Source: Strigamia acuminata (lineage: Eukaryota > Arthropoda > Chilopoda > Geophilomorpha > Linotaeniidae). From it: a DNA stretch of 64,000 bases. The notes under the pieces were generated by a model. The model was not told where the DNA came from and searched no databases. It saw only the letters and a program-made list of their open reading frames with translations. Below are positions 32,546-44,700 of the stretch, piece after piece; within the stretch, counting starts at the first letter, position 1, and each line of letters starts with the position of its first letter. A program made the translations under genes and the position numbers. The DNA is taken from positions 64,985,369 to 65,049,368 of the forward strand of contig OX442314.1 of assembly GCA_949358305.1 (NCBI GenBank), given 5' to 3'.

Positions 32546-35500
32546 TCACGGACTGGCACGCGTGTCTTTCAAATCGTCAACAAAATACCGCGGGCGATCC
32601 ACATTAGCCAGGAAAAAGTCTGCGTGGTCCCGATCGATGTCCTCGATCTTAGAGATCAATCGGGTCAGAAATTCGGGAATTGCGACCGCTGTCATGAACG
32701 TTTCAATTCCGTCTGGTTCCCACGTCTGCGCATACTGTGTTTTTATGGGCAGGTCCGTGCTTATTTTCTTTATAATAGAATGAGCAAAACGTTTGCACTG
32801 AAATGTAAATGAGCAAAATTCAATCGAACGAAAGAAAAGAACAAACAAACAAACAAACAAACAAACAAACAAACAAACAAACAAACAAACAAAAACATAT
32901 AAAAATAATAAAAAATCTATAGTCTGTACCAGTTCTTCGTCTTGGATCAGTAAATCGTGTCGGTCGGTCGACATGGACGATCGCTTCGGGGCACCTTTGT
33001 CAAAGAGGTTCATTCGCCAACTTTTAAGCTTTCCATTGAGCACGTCTGCGACGTGTTGGAAGCAGATGTTGAAGTGTTTGGTGAGATTTTGCTCAATCGA
33101 GTAAGTGGAGTACCTGTGTGAAATAATTAAAACTAGTTTAGCAAAAAATGAACAAGCGAATTAGACTACGGTGTGGCCAAAAAAATTATAGTTAATTACA
33201 GAATAAAATGAAAGAAAACACTCACCGCAGTTTCGTGATAGGAGCGGGAGAAATTTTACGACAACCGCTACAAAAGAACTTGGTGTAGCTTTTCCGGTTG
33301 GTCCATGTCCGCCCCACACATTCTTCGTGTACCGAAGAGGAACACGATTTGCAACTCAGTCGCGGACTAGTCGACTCCGCGCAGTAAACACTGTCGCATT
33401 TGCTTCCCGTGATGTCTCGTTTCTCGCGATACAAGGCTGTCTGAAATTTCAGTCAAACACGAACCACCAAATTAATGAGAGCAGCGGAAAGGATCCCTTT
33501 CCTTTACCTCGAACGGATCCGGTTTGTCATTGTCCGGCGACGACGACGACGACGATGGCGACGACTTTGTAGTGGGAGTCGGCCCGCGTCCACGTATTTG
33601 TTTAGCCTCACGTTCGCGTTTGCTCTTCGCAATGCTAGCGATTAGACCGCAATCGCGCTTCATCCCGCGTCCAGGAGCGGTGCCGCAACCATGTCCGACG
33701 CGACCGCCGTCGTTTCCACCGTTTCCATCGCCTTCGCCTTCGCCTTCGTCTACGTCTTCGCCTTCGTCTTCGTCGTCTACGATGTCGCTACTGTCGTCGT
33801 CGTCGGGTCGTGTCTTCCCGAACAAAAACTTTAGGGCCCGAGCTTGTCGATTCAAATCGATGGGTTGCTGAAATAAAACAAACAAACAAACAAACAGACG
33901 GACAATCGATCAGTCTAGTTGCCCGGGCAGGTCCTTGGGGCGAGACACTCACGTTCTTCTCCCATTGCGTGTATCCTTCTCGCAACAACTTCATGGTCTT
34001 TGGTGTTACCACGATTGCCTAGAGAGAAAATGTCAATGACAAATAAACCGAATTGTTTTTCCCTCACCTCGTCACCCTTCTTCTTCTTCTCGTTCCCTCG
34101 CTGTTGTCGAGCACCACTGTGGTGGGGAGGGGTATCACCTCCTCTCTTCGTGCCCTTCCCACTTAGCTTCAGAAATGTGGGCAGTACGTCGAATCTGTGT
34201 GTCTCTCGCAAATGATATTGCATATTATTTGATCGTGTGTTGCATAAAGGACAGTCGTCCGCCTTCTTCCTCGTTAACATCAGTGCCTGTTGAAGAAGAG
34301 ATGAACGATTGAGATGATCACATCAATGAAAATGGGGGAAAAAAAAAAATAAATAAATAAATAAATAAATTAAATTAATAAATAAGTAAATAAACAAACA
34401 AATAAATAAAGAAATACAGTGTAAGCTATGTAGCCCGGATGTAGGATGGGGCCCAGAAATTTGTCCAGTCCAGGCGATGTTCGTTCTGTAGGGTGTGTAC
34501 ACCTTTTTTTATTTATTTATTTTTTTTTTTATTTTAGTGTTTTTGTTTTTGTTTTTTTTCTAATTTATTTCATTGGAAAATCGACATTTTTTATTTTTGT
34601 CCGAACCACACGGTAATTTTTTCCTTATATGGGATGCACCGCTTTGCCCGGAATCCGGAAAGGGAAGTCGTCCAAACCAAAGAGTAAATCTAGCATCGCT
34701 CCTTATTGGTTGGGCCCGGGCCCGGACAAAATTGTCCGGACCACGTAGTTGTCCGGACGGTGTTATGTCCGAGCTACGCAGCTTACATTGTAAATAAAGG
34801 CGAACAAACGAATCGCGCGCGTACGCGCTAGGAAATACCCGACAAAAGTTCTCAAAGTTGCCAACGTGATTGCGCAACAACTCCCTGGCCGGTTTGATTT
34901 TTCCAACGTTGTGCATATGCAGCCAGTGATTACATATGTCGGCTTTGGGGCCCTTCGGGGCTTGGTTTTTGTCGGGACACAACCAACACACCCCATTTCT
35001 CGTATCGATGACAGGTTTGTCCTAAACGAGAAAGATGATTGAACGAACAAACGAACGAACGAATGAGCTGATTGATTGTCGTCGTTGTTACCTTAAGGTG
35101 GTCGTAGGACGACCAAATAGCCTGTTGCGACGCACTAGTGGTCACGCGTTGCGATGTACTTGCGGTCATGTGTTGCGATGTACTGGCGGTCGTGAGTCTT
35201 TCTTCGATTACACTCAACCTTTGATTAAGGGTGCGTAATTCTTCCGCAATTTGTGTGTATTTAGTCCCACGTCCCTCTTCTTGCTGGTACAAGAAATCTA
35301 CGCGTGTTTTTAGAACCGTTACATCCTCTGTTCTCGGCATCGTCGACGTGAGTCTGCCGTCATCGAGTCTAGTGGGGGGGGGGGGGGAATAAAAAAATAA
35401 ATAAACGATTAAATAGAATAACAAATAAATCATCGCGAGTTACTAGCATCGAGCGCTAAAAAAAAAAAAAAAAAAACGGATCGCAATTCGCACGCTTTGA

Positions 35501-36108
35501 GCCGCGCGTTATATGCGCGCGCTATAGATGTAAACCGCGCGATAACTTCTTCGGTGCGATTCAAATCAAACAATTTGCGTTTCTACTCACCGTTCTTGTT
35601 TTTCTTGTAGTTTGTCTGCATCGGGTGCCTCGTTGTCCTCGAATAAAATAAGACTTTTGTTCAGATTCGCCCACTCGTCATCTTCTCTTGTCAAAATTTT
35701 CGTTGCCTCGGCTTCATCATTTTTGGTTGTGGTTTTCTCCAATTTGTTGCCCACTTCCATCAAAATTTGCACCTTCTCGGCACCATTCTCCGTCGAGGAT
35801 CTTATCGTCTCGTCGTCCTTTTTCGTCAAAACGCGCGTCTTCTTGACGCTTTTTTTCGTCCGATTTTTCCGGGCATCTTCGTCGTTGCTTCTTCTTTGTG
35901 TTCTCGTTTCGGAATCGCTGTCGTCGTCATCTCTGTGCTGGATATCCATCTCGTCGACCAACTGGCTATCCGAGTACACCGACACCTGACTATCTATCGG
36001 TTGACCATCTATATCCGATCTCTGGCTGTCGGTCGTATTCCATTTCTTCGTTCCCTTTAACTTCTTCCTCGCTACCTTCTGGTTTTTTTTCTTTTTCTGT
36101 TTCTCCAT
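32546..36108 (-). CDS. Unrecognised nine-exon protein with two C2H2-like fingers and a PHD-like finger, 757 aa
   Basis: Exons (minus): 36108-35591, 35368-35092, 35021-34839, 34286-34068, 34018-33953, 33867-33508, 33440-33226, 33113-32930, 32797-32546; all junctions are GT-AG and the summed frame is open for 757 codons. Residues 1-50 are highly basic. The next 200 are charged, with a coiled-coil stretch (EELRTLNQRLSVIEERL). Fingers follow: C277/C280/H297/H302 and C338/C341/H351/H356. An acidic Asp/Glu/Gly region comes at about 435-470. A C4HC3 arrangement (C556, C561, C571, C574, H579, C582, C598, C601) fits a PHD finger apart from its longer first spacing. The last 140 residues are unassigned. 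A chromatin- or DNA-binding role is inference. The ATG is the first in its exon; a 5' non-coding exon with donor at 36522 is likely. Intron 3 carries a MITE. Confidence 0.72.
34417..34790. mobile_element. MITE with Tc1/mariner-like ends inside an intron
   Basis: The 374-bp element has terminal inverted repeats of about 23 bp. The left end reads CAGTGTAAGCTATGTAGCC, and the right end in reverse CAATGTAAGCTGCGTAGCT. It is flanked by TA dinucleotides (34415-34416 and 34791-34792). CAGTG ends with a TA duplication are typical of Tc1/mariner derivatives. No transposase is encoded. It lies in intron 3 of the 757-aa gene, 48 bp beyond the exon 3 donor. Confidence 0.65.
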
Positions 36109-37182
36109 TTTTTTTCCAGTCCGCACACCTGTACAGAAATTCACATTTCGTCAATAAGCGTATGCGCGTATCTCTCCTCTTTCTATTACTAATTATTATT
36201 ATTATTACTATTATTATCACTATTATTGCTTTTACAGGTATTACTATTATTATTATTATTATTGTTATTGTCAAGTGAATAAATGAGCGAACAAATCGGT
36301 AAACAATGGCGGTTATTGTGTTACAATACGGGGTTTCCCCGCCCGTGCTCGCATCGTGTTTTCACTCGTTTATCCCCGACCGCCTGTTTAGTCGTTTGTT
36401 TGTTTCCCTGTCTATCCATCTATCTATCTATCTATCTATCTGTCAGTCAGTCAGTCAGTCAGTCAGTCAGTCAGTCGGCTAAATTAAAATATGGTGGTCG
36501 GGGAAACCGACTATTTTCTCACCTTGCAGATAAAACGCTCGAACGTATCGATACACACGCGTGTTTCACGAAATGGAGTGTGGCGCAATAGATAAAAATC
36601 TTTCTTCCTTTTTTTGTTGCGCGTCGTGATACCTTGACGTAACTGCGACAACGTGAATAGGTGGGGGGAGGGATTTTGGTACTGTAAGTAGTGCGAGTGT
36701 CTATTTTCAAACAAACGAGCGAGTGGAGAGACGATTCACGCATTCACTCGACCGCCCGCCCGTGCGCGTGCGTACATTACATTAGCATGTGCACACGCGC
36801 ACGGGCGGGAGACCCCGTGCATCGCCATCACTTTTTAATTTTTAACAAGCATGCGAGGTGGTCTTCATTGCGTTGTGTGAGTTTTCTGGACCAAACTCGA
36901 CGTGTGTAATTGACCAATTTGTTTTATTTTCACACAACGAACAGACGAATGAAGAAACAAACAAAGAAAGAAGCGGCATTCATTTAACACATACTTTGTC
37001 ATTGTTTTGGCATTTTTGGCACGTCGAGACAGACTTAATCACGCCGTGCAGTTTCAAACTCTGTTTGGTTTTGTTTGGTTTGGGTTTTTCTTTCCCCCCC
37101 CCCTCTCCCCTACGTTTTATTTGCATCTACAAGTATTTGCTTCTCATTAAATTACGTTTATTCATTTTCTCTTTCTTTCCAA
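36109..37182. other. 5' region of the 757-aa gene with microsatellites
   Basis: This contains the minus-strand acceptor TCTGTACAG directly upstream of the first coding exon, an (ATT)n/(ACT)n stretch at 36184-36266, (CTAT)n then (CAGT)n at 36417-36477, and a minus-strand donor CTGCAAG/GTGAGA at 36522 marking a probable untranslated first exon. Open frames in both directions are short and lack domains. Confidence 0.4.
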
Positions 37183-37281
37183 ATGGGTAAACAGAAGACC
37201 TCGGCTAGACGCGTGTACCCGGCGCGTTGTTACTACGCGCGCGACCGAAGTGACTGGCCCAGCGTCTTGACCAATTATTAA
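37183..37281 (+). CDS. Possible small basic ORF or exon (32 aa)
   Basis: MGKQKTSARRVYPARCYY starts a 32-codon ATG frame rich in Arg and Tyr. An acceptor-like GTAAACAG lies within it at 37186-37193, so it could be the tail of a spliced message. No known family. Listed only because its composition is less random than the surroundings. Confidence 0.2.
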   Translation: MGKQKTSARRVYPARCYYARDRSDWPSVLTNY

Positions 37282-37316
37282 TTCAAATGTTAATTTTTTA
37301 TTTCGCTCTTCTTCTA

Positions 37317-37640
37317 CCAACTGTCTTGCGCTGAGACCGCCGGTGTAGAGGCAGTGGCATCGCGCGCGGATTTGGTCGGACGGATTGTCGCGGCCATCCG
37401 CTTCGCGTTTATGTTGGAGGACCTAAACTCGTTTTTGGACGATTGCCTTGGCGGTCGGTATGGTGGCGGAATCGACCACGGTGGCGGAATCGACCACGGT
37501 GGCGGAATCGACCACGGTGGCGTGCAGGGAGATGGAGATGGAGGAGCCCCGAAACCATCCGAGAAGCTTTGCGTGCAGTGGCGGCGGCCACCTCGGTGGC
37601 CACCGCAATCGAATGCGTCGTTGGATTTGTCAATTTTTTT
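37317..37640 (+). other. Coding-like stretch with an 18-bp tandem repeat, gene model not resolved
   Basis: A frame at 37332-37440 reads as a plausible helix (ADLVGRIVAAIRFAFMLEDL) and then enters three copies of an 18-bp repeat (GGCGGAATCGACCACGGT, 37469-37522). Frames switch after the repeat, and an Ala-rich stretch appears in another frame, so an intron or frameshift would be needed. After 37640 the DNA is a T-rich (ATTTT)n tract. Confidence 0.25.
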
Positions 37641-39317
37641 CTATTTTCATTCCAATTTTTACTCCAATTTTTTTATTCAATTTCTATTACAATTTTCATT
37701 CGATTTTTATTCAATTTTTGTTTCAATCTTTATTCAATTTTTATTCAGATTTTCTCTCTAATTTTCGATTTGTTTTGTTTGTCTGTTTTGTTAAATAGAA
37801 AAATAAAATAAAATAAACAAATCTTTGGATTTTTTATGTGGGCGTGTTTGAGTGGCGGTGGAGAAAATGGGATTATCTAGACCAAAAGAGAGAACAACGT
37901 GAGCACCCTGTTTGGTTACGTAATTGCTAGGGGCCACGCACATTCCAAGAAGGAGGGTAATAAAGAAAGGTCGTGTAAAGGCGATAAAAAAGGTAGACGT
38001 TTTGTTCCGCAACATCGCCCAAACGATAGAATAAACAAGCGGACGGATGGGCAGGGAGAAGAAAAGCACGCGCGCGATCAAACGCGGTGGGTAAAATGTC
38101 AGTTGATTCTATTAGTCAGTCCTGGTCGAGGAGCATGCTGTCTTTAACGATTGAATCGAGGATGGCACAAAGGAGATTCCGTACCTTGTGTGAGACAAGG
38201 TCTCCCATTGAAATCTGAAAATTTAAATCTGCAGTGGTGCGCCCCTGTCGGTTGAGCGAACGATTGAGACGAGTGGTCGAGGTTATCCGCAGCAGCCAAC
38301 TATTGTTTATTTTTTAACACACATCCATGTCTGCCCCTATTCATTGCGACGCGTCTAACCGACACATTTGGTTGGCCGGTGACTGCGCAACGCAGCGAGT
38401 CTGGGACATGAGACCAGACAGACACCGAAACCCTCCGGATCCCCGCGAAGGTCCGAAACGAACGGTTTGGAAGTGCTCGTGAATCTGGCGAACGCGGTGA
38501 TATGAATTCGCGTCATTTAGGACGATGCGACGCGCACCGAGAGATGAAATTTAAATCGTAAACCGATCGAAACGTTTACGATCTTCGTTTCACACAACAC
38601 CTAATACGACAATGCAATTAATGGTTGGAGTACACGATGTGAAATTAATTTCACGAATCGGGGAATCAATTTCTATTTTCTTCTCTCTACGTATCATTTT
38701 TATCCTGTAGTCTTTGTGCGTCTTTTCGTTTTTTCCTTGAAATCAGGTTTTCGTGAAACCTGATCCTGGGGTTATCCATGCGTCACATCCGTCTGGTAGG
38801 TTATTTTTTCCTCGAAATCAGGTTTTCGTGAAACCTGACCCTGGGGTTATCCACGCGTCACATCTGACCGGTATGTTGTTTTTTTCTTCGAAATCAGGTT
38901 TTCGTGAAACTTGATCCTGGGGTTATTCACGCGTCACATCCGCCCGGTAGGTTCACGACGCGCGATCACGAGATAATATTGTTTGCCGACGCGCGCATCA
39001 TATTCGAGCGTGCGTGTAGCCCGTTCCCCGCGATCACATTGCGACGCAAAGTCGTCCACGACTCCAATATGCATCCGCGCGTGGTCGCGCTGCAATACGG
39101 AATGCGCTCACGACTCCAATGCACGGTTTTTGGGCGTTTATTAAACATTTTTTGACGTTATTACGTGTGATCGCGCGTATATTTTGTTGACGAGAAAGAA
39201 AAAAAAAAATTCCTCAAAAGCCGGACCAAGGTTTCGATACAGTACGCTAATTTATCTTTTATTTTTGCAATGTGTGCGCGTCCAATACAAGCATAAAACT
39301 AGCGCGAGAATACCGCG
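37641..39317. other. Non-coding region with hairpins
   Basis: This holds T-rich repeats (37641-37790), a small hairpin ACCTTGT/ACAAGGT near 38183-38201, an inverted repeat ATCGTAAAC/GTTTACGAT near 38556-38583 and the hairpin tandem array listed separately. A plus-strand frame of 83 codons (38904-39155) starts inside that array and has no domain. No gene is supported. Confidence 0.4.
38735..38955. repeat. Three tandem copies of a 75-76-bp unit each containing a perfect-stem hairpin
   Basis: Each unit contains AATCAGGTTT-TCGTG-AAACCTGAT (starting 38741, 38816 and 38892), a nine-base-pair stem with a five-base loop, followed by CCTGGGGTTATCCACGCGTCACATC with few changes. The third copy has one stem change (AAACTTGAT). 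Unit spacing is 75 and 76 bp. Confidence 0.85.
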
Positions 39318-39512
39318 ATGGACGACCGATCGCAACTGCCGTTCCGCATGGCGTTTGTCCATCTCCCGACCTGGAAGGAGAGAAAAATAGAACGCCAATT
39401 CGGTCTCAGTCCTGCCAACGGGACCCGACAGTCAGTGGCTAAAAAGCACACCAGACAACAGGTGATACACGAAATCAACGACAGGTGTCCCAAACTTTTC
39501 ACACAATCATGA
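39318..39512 (+). CDS. Possible small basic protein (64 aa), unrecognised
   Basis: An ATG-initiated frame (MDDRSQLPFRMAFVHLPTWK at the start) with balanced composition, ending before an A-rich 3' flank that contains AATAAA at 39661. Upstream 39250-39317 has no clear promoter. It could be a short gene or an accidental frame. Confidence 0.3.
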   Translation: MDDRSQLPFRMAFVHLPTWKERKIERQFGLSPANGTRQSVAKKHTRQQVIHEINDRCPKLFTQS

Positions 39513-39680
39513 TTGTTCCACAAAGCCGAACCGAACACGACAAATAATTTAACAAACAAACAGTAATAACAACGATGTTAAACCACTTGTTTGATGATGA
39601 AATTGTACGACAACTACTATTTATTTATTTAATTAAAACATAACAACACACGAAAGAAGAAATAAAGAAAAAGAAAAAAA

Positions 39681-39797
39681 TAAAATAAAATTAAATAAAA
39701 TAAAATAAAATAAAATAAAATAAAATAAAATAAAATAAAATAAAATAAAATAAAATAAAATAAAATAAAATAAAATAAAATAAAATAAAATAAAAAA
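39681..39797. repeat. (TAAAA)n microsatellite
   Basis: About 23 copies of a five-base A/T unit lie immediately downstream (on the minus strand) of the stop of the 334-aa gene. It is part of its 3' flank. Confidence 0.95.
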
Positions 39798-39811
39798 TTC
39801 GAATGATCTGT

Positions 39812-40693
39812 CTAGTCGACATTGTCATCGTCATCATCTTCACCATCGTCACTATCACCATCGTCACTATCACCATCGTCACCATCACCATCGTCACTAT
39901 CAACATCGTCACCGTCGTCGTCATCATCAATTACCCTCTGAAAAGAAAGAAAAAATAAGAGAAACAATCAAAAAAGGTGGATGCGCACCAAACATGTTTA
40001 CCGGTTGGCAGACCCGTTGCTGAAACTTGTACAGCGATTCGACAGACTTGATCGAAGTCAACGCCATCAAATCGACACACTGAAAATTATCAAACAAAAA
40101 TGAATGTACATGAAAGGTCGAAAAGTGGTCGCGCGCGTCATCGTGCGTTTTATTCTTACCTTGCCAGACAATTTCTTTAACACGGATTCCACCGTGTCCG
40201 CCGCAATAGACGATAAAAGAATGCCACCATCGCGCGTTTTCTCGGCGACCGGTTCGACATCATCCCGCTCCCGCTGCTCCCGTTCCCCTGATCTCGCCTC
40301 CGCCACCTCCACTTCGCCCATAGCCACTTCAACTTCCGCTTCCACTCCATCCACGTCCACCTCTCTATCCTCCTCAGTTATCTCCACCTCCACTTCCATA
40401 TCATACACATCTGTATCGACCCAGTCCAGGTCGCTTTCCATCCGCTTCAACTTCTTCTCCATTGATCTCAACCGACCTATCATCTCCTTCCTGCCACGCC
40501 ACCTCCAACCCATGTACTCTTCGATCCTCTCAATTCGTTTGGTTGTCCCCGTGAATCTCTTTGCTAGAGTCCACGCGATCTGCCTGGCTTTTTTCACCGC
40601 CCCCGCCACCGTCTTTTTCTCGCGCTGCGGCGGTGGCAGCAGTGGCGACGCCTCTCCTCGACACGACTTGAAAGAGAGAAAAAAGACAAACGG

Positions 40694-40729
<36 letters not shown>

Positions 40730-41144
40730 GGATGAACAAATAAATAGATTGATGACAAATAAAGCAAACGAACGAATCAGTACCTCGTTAACTTGCGCCG
40801 GGTCTTCCATCTCCCCATCACCCACTAAACAAGCGCGTTTAGATGGAATAGGATCCATTTTTGACGGCGTGTCGGTCAATGGCACAGCGGACGACAAATT
40901 CGATGTAGTCGTCGTTTCCTCTTCCCCATCCCCTCCAATCTCTCTGTTTTTCTCCGTAGCAACCTGTAAAAAAAGAAAAAAAAAAAAAAAAAAAAGTGAG
41001 GAAGATGGAGGTTATATAAATGAATAAAACCTGAACAAAGGAAAACGAATGGGACGTAAACTCAGTTTTGATCTCTGTTAACGACGGACGAAACGTCCAA
41101 TGGACGTTAGTCACACGCATCACCTCGCTCACTCGCTCACTCAT
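39812..41144 (-). CDS. Unrecognised coiled-coil protein with acidic tail, five exons, 334 aa
   Basis: Exons (minus): 41144-41031, 40963-40784, 40666-40160, 40079-40002, 39937-39812; all junctions are phase 0 GT-AG. The N-terminus comes from a GAGTGAGC-type microsatellite. Exon 2 is Thr/Asp/Glu-rich. Exon 3 holds a basic helix (AVKKARQIAWTLAKRF), a coiled coil (RLRSMEKKLKRMESDL) and a Val/Glu repeat region. Exon 4 has a short conserved-looking helix (SIKSVESLYKFQQRV). The last exon is almost entirely Asp, Gly and Ser. An upstream ATG (41257) lies 19 bp from the A3 insertion, but I could not join that segment in frame. Function unknown; nuclear, by its charge pattern, is a guess. Confidence 0.6.
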
Positions 41145-41276
41145 TCACTCATTCGCTCACTCACTCACTCGGGACTGTACGTTTGACAAAAATTCGTGAT
41201 AAAAATTACCCCAATTACATTAAAATCTTCTATCAATTGTGGTACTAAGGCGTCCATGATGTCGGGTGGTTAGTTC

Positions 41277-41746
41277 TGTAGGCCATTAAATCAATAAAGT
41301 GAGTCCAATCCTGATTTCAGTCTTTTGCATTACTAGCACAAATTGTGCCGCCATCTTTATTGCAGTGGAAAAACATAACATGTGGTTTGAGGTTATTTGA
41401 CCTCACAAACTATAGGGAGAACAAATCAATACTTCATTTAGTTGATTTGTCCTGTACACTATTAAAATATAAACACAACTTAGGACAGAACAAATTTCTA
41501 TAATACACAATGCTCATTTGAGCAGACGACGATTAAATAAGTCATTATATGGAGGGAAATCAGTTGTGGTACATACACACGCAATTTATAAAAACAATAG
41601 CAACTGATTTACAATTCCGGGACATGATACAATGAAATACTAATCGCGTGACAATCGCGCTAATTCGGAAACGCACGAAGTAATCTCTCCATCGTAAATC
41701 GGAACTGACTGTGACAACACTTGTCCCTAAACTTTACATATCAATA
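41277..41746 (-). repeat. Copia A3 3' LTR (left in the window)
   Basis: 470 bp, minus orientation. By the element's own strand it starts TATTGATATG and ends CCTACA. It is identical by eye to 47634-48103. It contains the family block reading GCCGCCATCTTTATTGC. Confidence 0.93.
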
Positions 41747-41765
41747 CCCCCTCTGGACAACTTTG

Positions 41766-44700
41766 TCACAGATCAAAGATGTGCTCACACAATTCGGTCA
41801 GACGTGGGCGAGCCAACCATTTGGTTAACAAATCGGCTACGTTCAGTTTTCCAGGAACGTGCCGGATATCAAAGATCTTGCTTTCATACAGGTCGCGTAA
41901 ATAATGGAATCGAACCTCGATGTGTTTGTTCGCTTTATTTTCCACGCGGTTCTTACTATATTGTATTGCCGCTGTGCTATCAGCTAAGACACAGGGCTGC
42001 AAATTCCCAAAGTAGTCGAACATCACCGACATGTTGAAAAGCCTCTTAAGCCATATCAGTTCCCTGACGCCATCAACAATGGCCACAAACTCCGACTCCA
42101 TCACGGATAACGTGGTCATCTTCTGCTTTCTACACGACCACGAAACCGGAACACCGCCCAGGAAAACTACATGACCTCCGAAACTCCTTCGTTGGTCTAC
42201 ATCAGTAGCGTATGACGCATCGGTAAATACCGTCAGCAAAGCACTTTTGCATCTCGAGAGATCAATACAATAATCCTCAGTACTTTTCAGGTACCTGAGT
42301 ACCTGCAATAACATATTAACATGTCTCTGAGAATGTCGCTCGTTGTATTGGGAGAGCACAATGGTGGAAAATAGTATGTCTGGTCTGGTTCGCGACGCCA
42401 AAAACAGAAGACTACCAACCAGCGATCTGTAGGGGAACACGGTGTCAATTTGTTCGTCCTTCTTCACCCCCATTATCATAGTACCTACCGCCCCAGGTAA
42501 ATGAACTTTATGCGACCCATCGATTTTGAAATGAGCACACAATCTCTCGATATACTTGCGCTGATGGATTAAGATCTTACCATTCACACGCGTAAATTCT
42601 ATGCCTAGCAAAAGGGTCACTGGCCCAAGGTTTACCATTTGGAAATGGTCTGTTATCCAGGACAGGACATCTTTTTCGATCTTCTCGTTGCGTGAAAAGA
42701 TGACTAAGTCATCGACATACACGACTAAAACTACATCTCTGTCCATACAATAAACACAGTTAAACCCAGGGACCGGTTTGAATCCTATGTGCAACAGTCT
42801 GTCGTGCAACTTTTCGAACCACATACGGCCCGACTGGTGCAGGCCGTATAAAGCTTTGTAAAGCTTCCAGCACTTGCCGACATTCTGTGGCGTTTGAAAC
42901 CCTTTTGGAATTCCCATGTATTGGACTTCGTCCAAGTCTCCATAGAGATATGCGGCTTTTATATCCGCATGTGTGTCTCTCCAGTTCATGAGGACAACCA
43001 ACATGCAAAATAACACCAAGATAACAACAAAATTCACCACAGGTGAAAACACCTCGGTGAAATCTATACCCGGTCGCTGTTTGAAACCTTGGGCGACCAG
43101 TCTCGTTCGATGACGTCTTATAACCCCGGTATTATCTCTCTTGATCTTATAGATCCATTTGCTGCCTAGCAATTGTTGGTCTTTCTCACAATCAACTTCC
43201 TCGTAGACTTTCCTTTCGTTAAATATGTCAATTTCCTCTTGCATTGCGTCAACCCATTCTGTCCTTCGTTCGCCTTTAATTGCCTCCTCGTAGGTGTTGG
43301 GCTCAAGCGCACAACAACCAGCAAATGGGTTTGGAAGATCTTCATTTTGAGTTTTCCCCGAAAAATCAAACAAGTCCGCCTCAAACTCGTATCCGTTTGC
43401 TTGACACCAATGCAATGCCTCAATTCTGCTGCGGAGCCTTTTCTTGTCTGGCGCTACATAATGCGCATAGGTCGTCCCAGCATCTCTTCCCGTTTGTCTA
43501 ACATATGGTCTCACATCCCAGTCATTCATGTTCAATTTCAATAAAGGAACACCCCCAATTGTTACATCCCCTTGACCCCCTCTAACATTAGGAGAAGCCA
43601 ACAATGCTTCCTGAAAAACCTCTTCATCATCACTGGTTTCGTCAGTTGGTTCTCCAGTAAATTCGATTAACCGTGGTTTTTGAAAAACCGTGTGTTTTGG
43701 GGTCTGGGGTAATGGCAGTTTCGTGACTGGCAATGCTGTTGATATAATGGGCACCGTTGGAGCAGGTAATCCGGCACCTGGAACAGGGGGAACTTGAACC
43801 GGGGGAACCAGACCCGGTGAAGGTTGGCTTGGTGTAGGAACAGGAACATGAACCGGTGCCAATCTCACTGGAATTGGTGTCTCATCGTCCGATTCGAGTC
43901 CCAAGTCACTCACATTAAAGTATTCAAAACTCTGTGACTGTTCCTTTCCTCTCCCATTAATGTTATTCCCCTTTTCATACCAGTATTCATTCTCATTAAC
44001 GGTAACATGTTTCGACCCAAAAATCTTGTTACGCGATGGGTCCCAGATGCGATATCCCTTTGTGTCAGTACAATAACCTACAAGGGCTCCAACCCAAGCT
44101 CTTGGCTCTAATTTGCTATGTCGTTGTTGGGCAGGGATATGTGTATAACACTTTGACCCAATGCATCTTAGATGCCTAACTGAAGCCCTTTTATTATAAA
44201 ATACATTATAGGGGGAACGATTGTTCAATTTCGGATGTGGGTATAAGTTTTTAATATAAACAAGAGTTACCGCTAACTCTCCCCACAACCTCTTGGGAAG
44301 ACCCGTTTCGATTAACATTGCTCTCACCCCCTCTAAGATTAGGCGGTTGGCCCGCTCGGCCACAGAATTCATTTCGGGCGAATATGCATTCGTCCGCTCG
44401 CATTTAATTCCTTCTTGTTGAGCATAGTCTTCCCATTCCTTGGATATAAATTCACCCCCTCTGTCAGTTCGTACCGCTTTGACCTTTTTAGATGTAGAGC
44501 GTTCGATCTCTTTTTGCCAAATCTTAAAAATCCCTAATACATCACTTTTCTTCTTCATGATGTATATCCACATAAAGCGTGAAAAATCGTCCACTATAAG
44601 TAGGAAATAATTCCCACCCCCAAGGGTTTTAGTTTGGCTTGCCCCCCAGACGTCCATATGAACAAGGTCTAATATGCCTTTGGTCAAAATTTGTCCGATC

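Noticed and set aside
38904-39155. 83-codon plus-strand ORF.
   Set aside because: It begins inside the hairpin repeat array and lacks a convincing start context or domain.
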